From Ottelia alismoides (taxonomy: Eukaryota; Streptophyta; Magnoliopsida; Alismatales; Hydrocharitaceae): a stretch of DNA of 64,000 bases. Under the pieces are notes generated by a model. The model searched no databases. It was not told where the DNA came from and was given only the letters and a program-made list of their open reading frames with translations. A program made the position numbers and the translations under genes. The stretch's first letter is position 1, and each line of letters starts with the position of its first letter. Positions 1-10,958 of this stretch are shown here, piece after piece. The stretch covers positions 1,302,001 through 1,366,000 of the forward strand of contig JAZKJV010011598.1 in assembly GCA_037367405.1 (NCBI GenBank), in the 5' to 3' direction.

Positions 1-346
1 TCACTTTTAAAGTAATATACATTCAGAGACCTTCGAAATGAGACCAATTTCATTAAAATCAGAGCTCGTATGCAAAACTTGGGTTTTGGGCCCTTTTTGT
101 ATATTGTACGTATCGACCTTTTTGCCCCTGTATTTTACCATTTTATTTTCCTAATTATTAAAAATAAAAAAATAGATTAAGTTGTAAATATTCTTTTCAT
201 ATTTTCTCTAACTTTATTTTAATTTTACTCTCTTTTAAAAATGATAAAAAAATACAAAAGATAAAATGCGGTATTTTATATCTATTAGGTACCACCCAAA
301 AATACACTTTGTACATATGACTTCTTTTGATTTTTGGTCCTTCACG

Positions 347-379
347 AAAGTTGTAGATCTCATCGAGACGAGCAACTTT
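347..379 (+). promoter_or_regulatory. Conserved LTR hairpin block (copy 1)
   Basis: Two nested inverted repeats: outer arms AAAGTTG / CAACTTT and inner arms CTC(A/G)TC / GACGAG around a 2-base loop, with a 5-base bulge TAGAT on one side. The same block lies at 10347-10380, 23414-23446, 32286-32318, 34476-34508 and 42371-42404 on the other strand. It is the best conserved sequence shared by the A, B and C LTR families and lies some 350 bases upstream of the TATA box. Function unknown; a protein-binding site or an RNA fold in read-through transcripts are both possible. Confidence 0.6.
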
Positions 380-463
380 TGTGTTGACCACTTTTTGATT
401 TAATCCTTTTTGTTATTTCTTTTTTATTTTTCTTTACATTTAATTTTTGAATTTTCTAGGAGC

Positions 464-496
464 GACATGTGGCAGCTCCTGGAGCCGCCACATGTC
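464..496 (+). promoter_or_regulatory. Imperfect palindrome in LTR U3
   Basis: Arms GACATGTGGC and GCCACATGTC are separated by GC-rich arms GCTCC / GGAGC, giving a near-continuous 33-base hairpin. Equivalent palindromes sit at about 23303-23332 and 32176-32212 in element B and at 10048-10070 and 34136-34158 in element A, where they hold CACGTG G-boxes. The position upstream of the TATA box suggests a dyad for bZIP or bHLH factors; this is inference. Confidence 0.45.
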
Positions 497-728
497 ACCC
501 CTTTATTTTATTATTTTCGGATTTATTTTATTAATTTCGAATTTATTATTATTATTATTATTATTTTATTATTTTAATTATTTTTAGTAGTCTATTATTT
601 TATTTTATTATTTTGTTTATTTTATCTCCCTTTTACCTCTTCTCCCTTACTTGTCTTCCACTCCAAGCCACCACTATCACCACCTCCTCCATCTTCTCCA
701 TCCCTTCTCCAACTTCCCTTTCCTCCTC

Positions 729-736
729 TTTATATT
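729..736 (+). promoter_or_regulatory. TATA box of LTR promoter
   Basis: TTTATATT follows a pyrimidine-rich stretch and is identical to the minus-strand sequence at 31927-31934 and 23045-23052 in the two LTRs of element B. It lies 280 bases before the splice donor at 1009, against 270 bases in both B LTRs. This conserved spacing supports a real core promoter with transcription starting about 25-35 bases downstream. Confidence 0.55.
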
Positions 737-1008
737 CTCACCTCCCACTCCATTTTTCATCATCCACCGATCTTGAGAGAGAGAGCCCCAACCCTCGTAT
801 CGTTCCTGGTGACAGCACGGACGAGACGATCTGAGCAACGACGAGCTCGGCCATCATTGGCCGTGGTGAGATCCAAGGAGCCTCACAACTCCTTGTTGCA
901 GCTTCCACACAAGCTGCTCAAGCCTCGAAGCTTCCTTGTTCGCCGACTTCTTGAGGCCACAATCGGAGTGTAGCATAACTCCTCCAAAAATCCGGCGATC
1001 AGCCACAG

Positions 1009-1207
1009 GTAAGTATTCTCTTCTTTCCTTGTCATTATTTTTATCTAACATTGTTTGTTTATCTTGTTCACCACACAAACATCACATCATCATCTACCAT
1101 TTTCACCTCTCATTTTATTTCCACACTTTCTTTTCCTACAATTTTATTTCCTGTTTACAAAATATAAAAAATACAAAAAATTTTGCAAAAAAAACAAAAA
1201 GTTTCAG
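1009..1207 (+). other. Intron-like segment inside LTR leader
   Basis: The donor CAG|GTAAGT is a perfect plant 5' splice site and the acceptor TTTCAG|GT follows an A/T-rich tract; the length is 199 bases. The B-family LTRs keep donor and acceptor at the matching places (31664 to 31471, 194 bases; 22782 to 22587, 196 bases, donor weakened at -1). Plant introns are AT-rich, as this one is, and the flanking exons are GC-rich. Splicing is inferred, not shown. Confidence 0.5.
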
Positions 1208-1214
1208 GTTTGCC

Positions 1215-1815
1215 CCAGCCGTTGACGCTTACATCCCCACAGCCTTGGAGCGTTCGGCGGCCGCCTCTCCTCGTCACCCTGGGAGCCGCCGCCTCAGCGC
1301 CCTCCGCGCCCTCCGCCAGGCGCGGCGGCCGCGCACAACCCTAGGACTCCGTGGCCACCTGCGGCTGCGAGCCGTGCCACCACCACAGGCCAGGTCGTGC
1401 GCCGCCATCTCCACCGCCTCCAAGCTGCACTCCTCCGCGTGCGCACGGCCAGCTGCCCCAGCGATCCCCCTTCCTAGCGCGGCCAGCACCGCGCGTTCGC
1501 CCTCGTGCGATAGCCTTCCAGCCCCCCAGTCCGACGCCGACGACCTCGTGTCCCCCCCCCCCCCGCCACCTCGTCGTGCTACCGTGCGAGCGCGCCGCAC
1601 CTCCCTCTCCACCGAGTTGCCCCCCGCCGTACCAGCCCAAGCGCACGGCATGCGCGACCCAGACCTCTGCCCTCGCCGCCACGAGATCCTCCGTCGCGCG
1701 ACTGTGCGCCGCCTGTCTCGCCGCCAACCGCCGAGGCGTCACCACAACCGCCCGCCCTAGCCTATGCCTCCTCCAAGGCCCGCCGCCAACCGCCCCTTTG
1801 GGCTCCATCGTGCCC
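1215..1815 (+). repeat. GC-rich LTR exon block
   Basis: Six hundred bases of very GC- and CpG-rich sequence, including a run of 13 C at 1552-1564, lie directly after the intron-like segment. The equivalent block in element B (22385-22585 and 31265-31470) is only about 200 bases, so this copy is expanded. All frames are open for long distances because of base composition; translations are low-complexity Ala/Pro/Arg and look non-coding. Confidence 0.5.
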
Positions 1816-2945
1816 TAGCAGGTCTATTTTATTTCCTTTTTTATTTTATTTATTTCATGAAAATTGTACTTTCATCCGTCAAGTTTGGATATTTGCAGAA
1901 GTGCCCCTGTGCACAGTTTGTCAGTCTTATTTCAATTTTATTTGCATTGACACCCCTGTGTTTGAGCGTTATTTTGGACAGTCATTTTACATCAATTTTT
2001 ATTCAAAAAAATAACATTGTGTAGAACATCTAATTGTTTATCTTGTGTCTATTTATTTACATTTTTGTGATCATTTGACATTTTATTAAAAATCAGAGAT
2101 TGAAATTGAGTGATATTTTACCCATTTAAGCTCTGAAATTCGTACAGCCATGTTTATTGCTCTAAAAATTGTGAAAAAATTGTGAATGATGCCTATAAAT
2201 TTGCTTTAATTACTATCCAAGATTCGTTCAATTAGGAGTTGTCTTATGCATAGAATAAATTATAGAGTCATTTCTTTAATTAATTTTTAATTAAATCCAC
2301 GAATAATATTTTTGAGAAATTTCAACTTTTCTGAATTCCTATTAAAGAATCTATTTGAGATAAATAGCTCTCTAGATAATTTGATTTCATGGATTAATTA
2401 GGAATTAAATACCCACAGTCACTCTATTTCAGTAAAAAATCATAAAAAACTCATAAAGTGTCAGAAAATTCCAAAAATATTAGTGTAGCTTAATTTCATC
2501 ATATTTAACTTCCAGTAAAGTTTTCATAATTTTTGCATAACATTTGCATGAAAAATTGCATAAAAACCCTAAAAAAGTTTGCATTTTTCATTTGTGCATT
2601 TTTGACCCCAAAAAATCCATTTTGCATTCGTTGTTGGATTAGATTTATAGAAAAAATACAATTTGGTCAATTTGGATTAATTTCACATTAAAATTAATTT
2701 TGGATTCGTTGTTGATTTTCTTAATAACCTAATTCATCCGTATTGTTGCATTTGGCATTTTTATCGCATAAAAAATTACAAAAAAATCTCACTTAGAAAA
2801 CTGCAATCTAATACCTCTAACTTGATCCCGAGTTGTTCCTTTGCCTCCTTGAGTCAACCCTGGGGCTTGCCCAGGCTAAATAAATATAAAACCGCGCATT
2901 AATTCATTCGACGATTCATCGAGTTGTGCGGTTATTTTTTATCAA

Positions 2946-4323
2946 CGCGGATCTATCCGACTGCAACGAAATAGTCAATCCGACAACACTAACAAGGGTA
3001 GACCGCGGGCACGTCAGCGACCAAAGCTCAGGGAAGAACTCATTCTTCCAGGTGTCCCCAGAGCCATTGGATGAAGATCCCAGCCTAGATCTAATCGGGG
3101 TCGTTGATTTAAAGCGAAGCAATATTCAGTCCATGTCACAACGTGTTTAAGTGGGTACCCTGGAGTAGCCAGATCCGTCACATGTGCCTATCACGTGACT
3201 TGGATGGTAAACTTCTCCTAAGCCCCTCCTTTTTTGTAGATAATATTTAGTCCTGTAAATATTAAGTGTGGTGTAATAACTTCCAATTATTTGCAACTTG
3301 GATCCTGGACTTTCTTGTATTTGTATATAGGTCCGTTATCAAGTCACCTCATGTGGTTATCCACGTGAGGCGTGTGTACAATTTAAAAATTCCACCTTCT
3401 ATTTATAGGACCGGTTATGAAATGAATGTTTAGTTTATAATAATTGCAACTACGTCTGTGTATTATTGAATTATTTATTTTATGTATTTTATTTTATAAG
3501 ATAATTCTTCTATGCCAAAAAATGTAGTAAAATTAGGATAAATTCCTGGAACCTTGATCTGTCACGCATAATTTTTATTTGGCATTTGATTATATTTTCC
3601 TATTTATAAAAATACAAAAAAAAACATGCATACTTTCCTTGTTTAGAATAAAAAAAATCCCAAAAAAATCAAATATATCTCCAAAAGTTCCAACAAATAC
3701 ATTAGTTAGATTTTAGTATATTCTATACATATCCAAAAATCATAAAAAATACAAAATAAAAAACTTAAAAATCTAAAAACCTTGATAATAGTATAAAAAT
3801 TAGCAAAAATTATGTAAAAACACAAAAATATTTCTTTCTATCTCTGAATTTTATTTATTAAATATAGAATATATTAAAATAGTTTAGGGTAAATTTGAAC
3901 TTATAAATATTTTTAAAACCCTAAACAATTTCATGAATTTAATGTACCACTATTTTGAGTATTCATTAATTTAAAAAGCATAAAAACTAGATAAATACTA
4001 AAAAATTACAAAAAAAATAGGGGAAATACCAAAATATTAAATTTTCTTTATTTCGACTTTATTTGGCTTATTTTAAAAATAAAAAAGATATTATCTATAT
4101 ATAGTATATATTATCTATTATACCTTCATATTATTAGTTATATTATTTTAATATTTAAAATTAAAAAAATTGTAAAATTAAAACTAAAATATAAAATTAA
4201 TATATAACAATATATATAACAATTTAAAAATCATAAAAAAATAAATATAATTAAAAAGCTACATAAAAACAAGAAAAGATAAAAAATCCAAAAAAATATT
4301 TTTAATTAGCAATAATTAATAAT
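2946..4323. other. AT-rich unassigned interval
   Basis: From 2946 to about 3480 the sequence is mixed and could be an LTR end of another family: it contains the palindromic CCTCATGTGG...CCACGTGAGG at about 3344-3371 and a short promoter-like CTATTTATAGG at 3401. From 3481 to 4323 it is extremely AT-rich with many short A runs and no ORF of note. I see no gene. It probably holds decayed transposon interior. Confidence 0.5.
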
Positions 4324-4656
4324 TGTTTTCACCCCTCATTTCATTTCCCATTGGTCGCGCTCTTCACTACTTACACCTATACACAGATTTAAAGAGTTAT
4401 AATAAATTTTAACTCACATGCATTTCATTTTAATACACATTGTGTGTTAATTGTTGATATATTGTGGATCAGTCGCCACAGTGATGCCGATCTAGCTTAC
4501 TAGACTAGTAGATCGATTTTCACAATGATCAGGTACATAACACTAATTGTATGAAGGAACCTATTATGCAAACTAGTTATTCTTCATTTCAGATTAAGGA
4601 GGGATTTGCAATCACTTGTATTGCATAATGGCTCACCATGGCTCACATGTCTAACA
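4324..4656 (-). mobile_element. Putative 3' LTR of decayed Ty1/copia element
   Basis: On the minus strand a purine-rich tract AGTGAGAGAT ends at 4657 and is followed by TGTTAGACATGTGAGCC, the usual way a copia 3' LTR begins. The other end is set at 4324 because the plus strand there begins TGTTTTCACCCC, giving TG...CA termini and a 333-bp LTR. No second copy was found in the window, so the left end is tentative. Confidence 0.4.
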
Positions 4657-7600
4657 ATCTCTCACTAGCTCAAAGAGCCACCAATGGGAAAATATTTAAA
4701 CCCACACTTATGTGTTAATCAATAAGTAATGTAGACAATAGTTGGGTCAGTTGTTTCATCACTCTGTCCCGAGAGACTATGCCAAGTCCTTTTACATACT
4801 TGCATATCTGATGGTAATCGTGCTTGCATCCAATGCGATATGTAACTGATACTCAATCTTGTAGAAGTAGTTACAGTGCCTTGCATCATCTAGTTTTAAC
4901 ATTTGACACCACAACTCAATAATTATCATAAACAATAAGGAGTTATGTTATTCTTATCAAAATACCTTTATGCCTTTAGATCTTTATATCCTTAGAATAA
5001 GACACATTCTTAACTCTGAAGTCTTGTAAGGTATCTGTATATACGATTTTGAGATCACTATCTCTAAAATCTTGTGTCCTCTAATATGTTATTATTATTG
5101 CTGTCGAGTTTTTTTATCTCCATGGTAGGATGATAACAATTTACCGCTCCCACTACATGACAGACATATGATTTCTGTACATAGCATGCCATACACTAGG
5201 ACTCCTATAGATGATGCACAAGGGTATGATGTTATAGCATTAATATCCTCAATGCTTTGATGTGAATCCCTGTAAATAAGTTAGCACATATCTTAAGGGA
5301 ATAAACCCTTCTTTGGATTTTTTTCTTGTGAGATCTGTCCAAGGTATACCCTTGAAATGACGGTTCAAATGCTCTCTTTGCTTTGCTTTTGAAAAATTCA
5401 GAATAAGACTTAAGAGGCATGCTTGAGATCTTTTACCTCAAAGGTATGGGACAACCAGATTACAAAATACTTATTACCTTTCCCATATTATTCACAATTA
5501 TCAGGATTACATCTACATTTAGCACGAGGAACACAATGGCATTCCCACTACACTTCACAAGGTTCATCAAGATTCTGTCTAGAATCATAACCTTTATCAA
5601 TTTATTGAATTTGATGTTACAAAATAAGGAAGCTTCTTTGAGACCATAGATGGAATCTACTTTAGACATCCATCTTTCCTGGACATGATCCGTAGATGCT
5701 TCATCATATGAAGTGAGATCATTTTCAGACTCTTCTGACACATGGAATCCATACCTTATAGGTGGTTTTACCACAATCAAAATGATTTGAAGAGGTATAA
5801 GTATTTAATCTTCAATTATCTGTTTTGTTTCTGGTCCAGGAACCTCATTATCTTTTTATGGATTCTATGAGTTTATTTACTTCATCCATATCTCAACTCC
5901 TAAGGAAGACATCTTCTAAAAATCATATCCTTAGATGTGAAGAATTTAAGAATCTCAATGTCATAAAGTATGTATCAACTATTATCCTTTACATACCCAA
6001 TGAAGTGGCACTTTCGAGTACGATATTTTAGCATATTGGCATGGATTCTAGTTTAGGATGTACGTCACAATCTTTATTGCATATCCCTAAAAACTAAAAG
6101 GTAATTGTGCTATGAATTATCATTGATCTAACCATGTCCAACATGATATAGTTGTGTCTCCCTATAACTCCATTGAGGTGAGGAATTCCTGGTGGAGTGA
6201 GATAGGAAAGTATTCCTTTCTCTACAATATATTCTTTTGAATTCATCTGACATGTACTTACTACCTTGGTCAGATCGAATTATATTCATCGTCCTTCCAA
6301 CTTTGGTTCGCAACCAAAATTGTGAAATCTTTTAACGTTTCAAAAATTTCTAACATGTATGGAAGAAATCCCATACCGCAAGTGATCCTCAATGGACATA
6401 TCATATATCATTAATGTTTACTATGGTATGGATGGTCCACATACATCAATATGTATGAGGTCTTGAATACCTCCGCATCTCACACCTTTATCAAATAAGT
6501 ATATCTTGAAATTTTACTCTGAACACAATATTCACAAGTGTGTAAGTTCTAAACTTTTAGACAATCTAAAGGTCCATCCCATACTAGTCTATTGATCTTA
6601 TCAACATACACATGACCAAGTCTTAATTCCAGATCATGTAAAATGATATTGATCCTGTTTTTGATCTTTGAAGGTCTAAAATTATTGTATTAAAAGTATT
6701 AGTGAACCATTCACTAATATTCTAATTCTGTAGAGTCCTTTACTTGTTATATTATCTTCTGGAATGTATCCATCATAACACTTCACGATAGGTTTATCTC
6801 ATAATGTTTGTCTATCTCTATAACAAGTTTAGAAATAGACATCAAATCTTTTCTAACATCTAGGTCATAAAAACATTCTCTAAGTCTAAGGTCTCTCATG
6901 CAAGAATGTGATAGTCTATTTATTCAATGGTGATTGTTGAAACAATTGCATCAAATACCATGTAGATAACTGTCAATCTTCAAATCGAGGTTACTAGTTT
7001 TTCTAAAAATAACATATGCAACCAATCGTAAGTGTTAGTAGAAGAATCATGTACAACTATCCAACTTTCTTCTTGTCTAACAAGTAAATTCATTTGATGA
7101 ATTAAAGATGTAGGAGATTCTAATGTACTTTCAATATACTGACTTGTTGTACTATTTGCAGTCATCCAACTATTTGGATGTTATAAATGTGGAAGTCACA
7201 ATAGTACAAATAACTCTTTGACTTCCCATCTTCTTCTAGGGGTCAAACCCATGATTCCAATGCGCTTCCTTTAATCCTTAAACAACCAATGCCTAAGATG
7301 AAGGATCTCTTTAATTGAACATCTCCTGCAAAGACTTCAGTCTTGAGAATATTTCAATGTTTACACTTGCTTCATCCCATTCATATAATATGAAAATTAT
7401 GAAGCTTCATGAAAGATTTGAGTATAGATAGTAGAATGATGACACTCATGATAGCCACATCCATCATGACTCATAAGAATTTTATTTGGTTAGGCACTCA
7501 TATATTTTGAGTACGTCATCTCCCGTGGAGCCACAATTCTGCATAATGCAATGAACCCTTCCCTTCATGATCAAATGTTGAGAGTGCATATATTTTCCAC

Positions 7601-7798
7601 AAAATCTCTTCAGATTTAGGAGGATCTTGATAATTAGGATCAATATCAACATGTTACTTCCAAAGGCACATTCGATGAAGAATTAGTTGTCCTTCTTCCT
7701 ATTTAATTGTCTATCACCATCGTTATTAGGAAACTTGCAAATTATAAAAACACATATTATATATGTCAAATTGTATGTACTACATCTTAACCATGGAT
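4657..7798 (-). pseudogene. Ty1/copia gag-pol remnant
   Basis: A minus-strand copia polyprotein can be followed in fragments. At about 6490-6660 is the GAG-pre-integrase zinc region (HLRLGHV, then CEYC). At 6128-6313 is the integrase core with IIRSDQGSKYMSDEF, in which the second catalytic Asp is present; the following NGV motif reads NGVIGR, so the catalytic Glu is lost. At 5460-5780 is the reverse transcriptase with SIYGLKEAS; the catalytic YVDD reads NVDV. RNase H (4657-5230) is barely readable, with YGMLCT marking its position. Dozens of stops and frameshifts break it. The gag side (7170-7798) is not recognisable and no primer site or 5' LTR is seen. Element A is inserted at its upstream side. 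Confidence 0.7.
7794..7798. repeat. Target-site duplication of element A, left copy
   Basis: TGGAT stands directly before the LTR terminus TGATGAA at 7799, and the same five bases follow the other LTR end at 35036-35040. Five bases is the usual duplication for LTR retrotransposons. Confidence 0.55.
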
Positions 7799-9504
7799 TG
7801 ATGAACTATTTTTTACGTCACTTAAGAATGATATATCGTAGTATAGGAAGGCAGAAAATGATCTATCAAAAACCACATTCTTTGAATATTGTGGAGAATT
7901 TTTACTTGGTAAGTCTACCAACATCGAACACAGGGAGTGATGATTTTTAATTGCACGATTTTTAAATTAATTTAAATAGATAGTTAATTGCAATATTAAT
8001 ATTTGTGTCTGAAACTAAAATGAAATTGAAGAAATGCAATACAATGATGAACATGCAATGCAAAGCAGTAGACAATCCTCATATCTTATATTTGTTTAGT
8101 TTTAATCCAATAAAAATAATTAATATCCTTGAAATTTAATCACAAATGAAAAGATATAATTTCAAGAGAGATAGTCAAAGAATCCAAATTGATGGTTAAT
8201 TGATCAATAATTATTAATCGAACAAGCTCAAATATTAATGATATATTCTCAAGGTATTCTACCTTGAATTCTCTGTGATTTTTAACCCTAGAGAATGATT
8301 TCAATATTCAAAATAAGTCGAGGAAAACTTTTCTAATCCTCCTCAATATTGCTCAATTAATCCCTTACATATCTTAGAAATATAACCAAGAGAGATTTAT
8401 TAGACATAAATCCACACAACAGGCCAAAAATTCACTCATCATTTGTCACGAATGATCAACTTAGAGTATATCCAAAGCATACTTTCTACAACAAAGTTAT
8501 CTGTAATTAGAAGAGAATTAATATAATTAAACATCTTCAGTAAAATTCCTGTAGATAAAGTCAGATTCTTCCCAAAACTTGGCAAGAATATATCAGTAAT
8601 CAATATGCATATGTCAAATTTCTCCTCAAATAATATGCCATATAAATCCAAATACGATATGTCCACAGGTTATGCAAAATGATAGAGCGTGAAATAAGCT
8701 TTAGAATGACATATTATGCGTAAAAGTAAAAGTTTAAATGAGAAAATATGATAAAATGAAACGCCAGGGACTAGAATGCATTGATAATAAGAATTTTCTT
8801 CTCAATTAGGTCCCTAGAGGACTTATCTGCAAATATCAACAATCGGAAGGGTTCTGGTGCAATTTTCCAAAATAGCATGTATTGTACATGTGCCTTTAGA
8901 ATCTGAGGACTGATTCACGATTGAATGGAACTGTAGGGGCATGGGAGCAATATTTCCTCCCAGCATGTGTGTCATGTGATGCAGGAGGCAGGGCATTTTT
9001 CACAGTATGCAGGAAGTGCAGGGGGTAGAGCAAAATTTTCCCCCTCCCGTACGTGCATCGCACGCGTAGAGGGAGGCCGGCGAGCAGAGCTAAGGTTTGG
9101 GCCTCTAAAGCTTAGGCTCGAGGGCATCGAGCTTACATGGCGGCTCGCAAGAGCTTCGGAGGTCGACGCTACCTCAATCGGCCCTAGGTTAGAGGCATGA
9201 GCCGAGGCTCGGGAGGGGGATGACGTGGCCAGGCATAAAATGGTGGATCCCCCCAATCCAACTGCTGCAGAGTGAGGTGGCAGTTGTCGATGCCGGGCGA
9301 AGGAGCGGAGGTCAGCAGAGCTCGGTGGTCTCTACTTCCAAGGCGGCCGATAATGGTGGGTGAGCGTCCGGTGGCATGGGTTGGGGGTTGCAAATGCTCG
9401 ACGAGGTGGAATAAGGTACGAAGGAAAGGTAGTTGCGGGTGAAGGTGAAGCACAAGATGTGAGGGTGATGCTCCCGGTGGTTTTTGACGATGGATGGTGG
9501 ACAA

Positions 9505-9650
9505 CTGTGAAAGGTGATGGGTGGCTATGTATGTGATTTTCAGCGGAAGAGGGCATGGAGGTGCAGCGAGGTATGGATGGAGAAGGGGGACAGATGCAAT
9601 GGAAAAGAAGCAGACAATGAAGAAGAAGGAAAATAGAAAAGAGGGAATAC
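9505..9650 (-). other. Intron-like segment in 3' LTR of element A
   Basis: On the minus strand the donor CTCAA|GTATTC and the acceptor TTTCACAG|TTG bound 146 bases. In the 5' LTR the same sites read CTTAG|GTATTC (33735) and TTTCACAG|TTC (33577). The donor here has lost the G at -1. The acceptor is chosen by eye. Confidence 0.35.
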
Positions 9651-10047
9651 TTGAGGGAGGTCGCCTGAGGGAGGAGCTCGATGAAGAGCTCCGGGTTGTC
9701 GCTCAAGCTCGCGTCATAAGGAGGGAGCTCGTCCGTGGTCTTCACTAAGGGATAATGGCCAAAGGATATGGTTGGATCAAGCCCATGGAGTAGCCTGTCT
9801 TTGCTCGAGAACCAAATTCTCGATGTCACCAGAGCAGGGTTGAGCTCATGCCCTCTCTGTATCTAGGAAAATGGCGGATAGCGACAATGGTTGGTGGTCG
9901 TTAGGATACATAGGGAGGCGAGGGAGGACTAACGGCGGTGGTTTCGAGAGGGGGGTAAGGTGGGCGGATGGAAGAGGAGGAGGCGGACAAAAGAGGAGCA
10001 GGTGGAGGCGGAGGTGGCGGGCGCAGGGAGGAAGGGGAGGAGGAGGG

Positions 10048-10070
10048 GGTCACGTGGCGTGCACGTGACC
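10048..10070 (-). promoter_or_regulatory. Palindromic double G-box in LTR A
   Basis: GGTCACGTG and CACGTGACC form a perfect 9-bp inverted repeat around GCGTG, so two CACGTG G-boxes stand 11 bases apart. The 5' LTR keeps one intact box and one changed to CACATG (34136-34158). G-boxes bind plant bZIP and bHLH factors; control of the LTR promoter is inferred from position, about 150 bases upstream of the TATA site. Confidence 0.5.
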
Positions 10071-10920
10071 TAGCAGGAGTGGAGAGAGAGGAGGGGGAAG
10101 AGTGAGAAAGAAGAGGGAGAAAAGGGATAAGAGAAAAAAGAAGAGGAAAAAGAAAGAGAAAAATAAAACTAAAAACTAAAAGAAATATATAAAATAAAAT
10201 TTAAAAATAAAATAAATAACAAAAAGAAATAAAAATAAGGAGCAAAATAAATAAAAATAATTAAATAAAGAAAAATAAAAAACTAAAATAAAAAGAAAAT
10301 TCGAAAGAAATTGTAAATGAAATCAAATTAAATAATGGTCAACAAAAAAATTGTTCGTCTCGACGAGATCTACAACTTTTGTTAAGGACCCAAAATCAAA
10401 AGAGTTCAACTTTTAAAAAGCATTTTTTGAAGGTATTCTATAGATAAGAAGATACTGAACTTTTGTATTTTGTGATTTTTTTGTATTTTTAATATAATTT
10501 TTTTAGTGGATTAATTTATATACAATATATATAATTAATCTAATTTTATGGATTTTTTATAGGTTATAAAATTGTAAAATAAAGTCAGCAAAGCTAAAAT
10601 ATGTACAAAATATACAATCTCAGATATTTTTTATTTCTTTTAATTTTATTATTTTTATGGATTTTAATTCTTAATGACAAGTTAGTTGATTACTCAAAGA
10701 ATAATTTAGAGAAAGATTCAGGCTAAAATCATTTATTTTTGTACATAAAATAATAATCTCAATCGAGGAAAAAATAAGGTTATTTATTTACAGATTTTAA
10801 CCTTAATTTTAGCACAAGTAGTAAATATTAATTAATTGATTTTAAAAGTTTTAATTAGTGAATTATTAAAGGGATTTTGCTAAAACATCCGTATAGAGTA
10901 GATGAATCATGGATTCATCA

Positions 10921-10958
10921 CACCCTTATACCTATCTCTTTGCTTGTCCCCAAGCAAA
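10921..10958 (-). other. Polypurine tract and adjacent hairpin, element A
   Basis: Read on the minus strand, an 8-bp stem TTTGCTTG / CAAGCAAA with a 4-base loop GGGA (10939-10958) is followed by AGATAGGTATAAGGGTG and then the LTR start TGATGAAT. Element B has the matching hairpin with a paired base change (24175-24192). The purine-rich end is the expected plus-strand primer of reverse transcription; the hairpin may mark it. Confidence 0.6.

Larger units (their letters stand above)
1..2945 (+). mobile_element. LTR of an Athila-type Ty3/gypsy element, B family, left end outside window
   Basis: This stretch is the reverse complement of the LTRs at 30047-33046 and 21596-24156. The match runs from base 1 (equivalent to about 32660) to about 2945, where similarity fades before the LTR end is reached. 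In order it shows a hairpin block at 347-379, an inverted repeat at 464-496, a TATA box at 729-736, a leader, a GT-AG intron-like segment at 1009-1207, a GC-rich block at 1215-1815, and a long AT-rich tail. No primer-binding site follows, so the last ~100 bases of the LTR are lost or diverged. It may be a solo or truncated LTR. The long overlapping ORFs in the GC-rich part occur on both strands and match no family I recognise, so I do not call genes there. Confidence 0.75.
7799..10920 (-). mobile_element. 3' LTR of element A
   Basis: The left part (7799-8237) matches 21163-21595 and the right part (about 8972-10910) matches 33047-35035, which together form the 5' LTR. The terminal inverted repeat is TGATGAA / TTCATCA. 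The middle (8238-8971) has no partner in the window because it was deleted from the 5' copy. Between about 9000 and 10080 the LTR is GC-rich and carries a palindromic G-box pair, a decayed TATA box near 9905 and an intron-like segment at 9505-9650. The small ORFs on both strands in this part are composition artefacts. Confidence 0.75.

Noticed and set aside
936..1818. Long overlapping ORFs in the GC-rich LTR block
   Set aside because: Open frames exist on both strands at the same place, translations are Ala/Pro/Arg low complexity, and the block lies in a repeated LTR. Composition explains it.
8967..10068. Group of ORFs on both strands in LTR A
   Set aside because: GC-rich LTR leader; no domain, not conserved between the two LTR copies as protein.
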